A stretch of 5,967 nucleotides of DNA from Cuniculiplasma sp. (lineage in GTDB: Archaea; Thermoplasmatota; Thermoplasmata; Thermoplasmatales; Thermoplasmataceae): the NCBI GenBank assembly GCA_023256455.1, contig JAGDXN010000043.1, positions 1,570 to 7,536 on the forward strand, written 5' to 3'. Of this stretch, positions 5,671 through 5,967 are shown one piece after another. The stretch's first letter is position 1, and each line of letters starts with the position of its first letter. The translations under genes and the position numbers were made by a program. Under the pieces are notes generated by a model that saw only the letters and a program-made list of their open reading frames with translations, had not been told where the DNA came from and ran no database searches.

Positions 5671-5967
5671 ATGCATGGGATGAAACTCATAGAAAACTGG
5701 TTTTCAGAGAGATATTCCGATAATCTGCAGCTTTCCTTCAGGGTAAGTGATCAGTTGCTTTCAGTGAAAACTGATTATCAGAGAATAGATGTTTTCCAGA
5801 CATATGACTTTGGAAAACTCCTTTCCATTGACGGAACAGTTCAGCTAACAGAGAAGGACGAATTTGTTTACCATGAAATGATCACAAGAATGCCATACCT
5901 TTATGCAGATTCCAGGCCTGAAAGTGCCCTCGTAATAGGAGGGGGTGACGGGGGAGCTGCAGGGGAA
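5671..5967 (+). CDS. speE: Spermidine synthase-family aminopropyltransferase (N-terminal part)
   Basis: The first 99 residues of a polyamine aminopropyltransferase, cut by the right edge. The enzyme moves an aminopropyl group from decarboxylated S-adenosylmethionine to putrescine or, in several archaea, to agmatine or longer polyamines; the part seen here cannot tell which. The N-terminal beta domain is plain: [17 protein letters not shown] (9-25), [20 protein letters not shown] (36-55), and [12 protein letters not shown] (59-70) with the conserved Gln37, Tyr67, His68 and Glu69. The nucleotide-binding loop [14 protein letters not shown] (86-99) begins the Rossmann-like domain; D93 lies in the GGGDG motif. 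Residue 98 is Gly where relatives usually have Arg (G-x-x-R-E). The start is ATG 5671, giving [14 protein letters not shown] 5680 would give MKLIENWF, closer to many homologues. Full proteins are about 280-300 residues. Confidence 0.95.
   Translation, partial: MHGMKLIENWFSERYSDNLQLSFRVSDQLLSVKTDYQRIDVFQTYDFGKLLSIDGTVQLTEKDEFVYHEMITRMPYLYADSRPESALVIGGGDGGAAGE

Overview
The window looks archaeal, most likely from the Thermoplasmatales or a relative (tentative). The signs are moderate to low G+C, AT-rich TATA-like boxes set just upstream of first genes with almost no leader, Shine-Dalgarno sites of the GGAGG/GGTGAT type at genes inside the operon, heavy use of AGA/AGG for arginine, and an EtfABCX-type gene set. 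No tRNA, rRNA, CRISPR array or insertion sequence was seen.

Layout. Bases 1-558 (minus strand) hold the N-terminal 186 codons of a membrane-anchored or secreted protein of unknown function that runs off the left edge. It starts with a non-ATG codon. A 240-base AT-rich gap follows, with a T-rich stop signal for the operon on its right, possible promoter boxes and a very small leader-like ORF. Bases 801-4272 (minus strand) form a tightly packed operon in the order fixC/etfC - fixX/etfX - etfB - etfA. The genes touch or overlap by a few bases, and the ribosome-binding sites of fixX and etfA are written inside the end of the gene before. A divergent 180-base promoter region (about 4273-4452) separates this operon from a plus-strand gene at 4453-5634. 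That gene encodes an unrecognised soluble protein with an HExxH...E-x3-D zinc-peptidase-like signature. It is followed after 36 bases by the first 99 codons of a spermidine synthase-family aminopropyltransferase, which runs off the right edge.

Function. EtfA and EtfB form the FAD-containing electron-transfer flavoprotein. FixX (a ferredoxin) and FixC (a membrane-associated FAD protein) pass electrons from it to quinone. Together they would link acyl-CoA or similar dehydrogenases, or NADH in the electron-bifurcating version known from other EtfABCX complexes, to the quinone pool and possibly ferredoxin. EtfB keeps a VGP-type motif that fits the bifurcating class, but EtfA has a Leu where I recall a flavin-contacting Arg in the family, and it carries a Lys/Glu-rich tail. 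The most novel item is the HExxH protein: I cannot name its family, and its neighbours do not explain it. No wholly new multi-gene system is evident.
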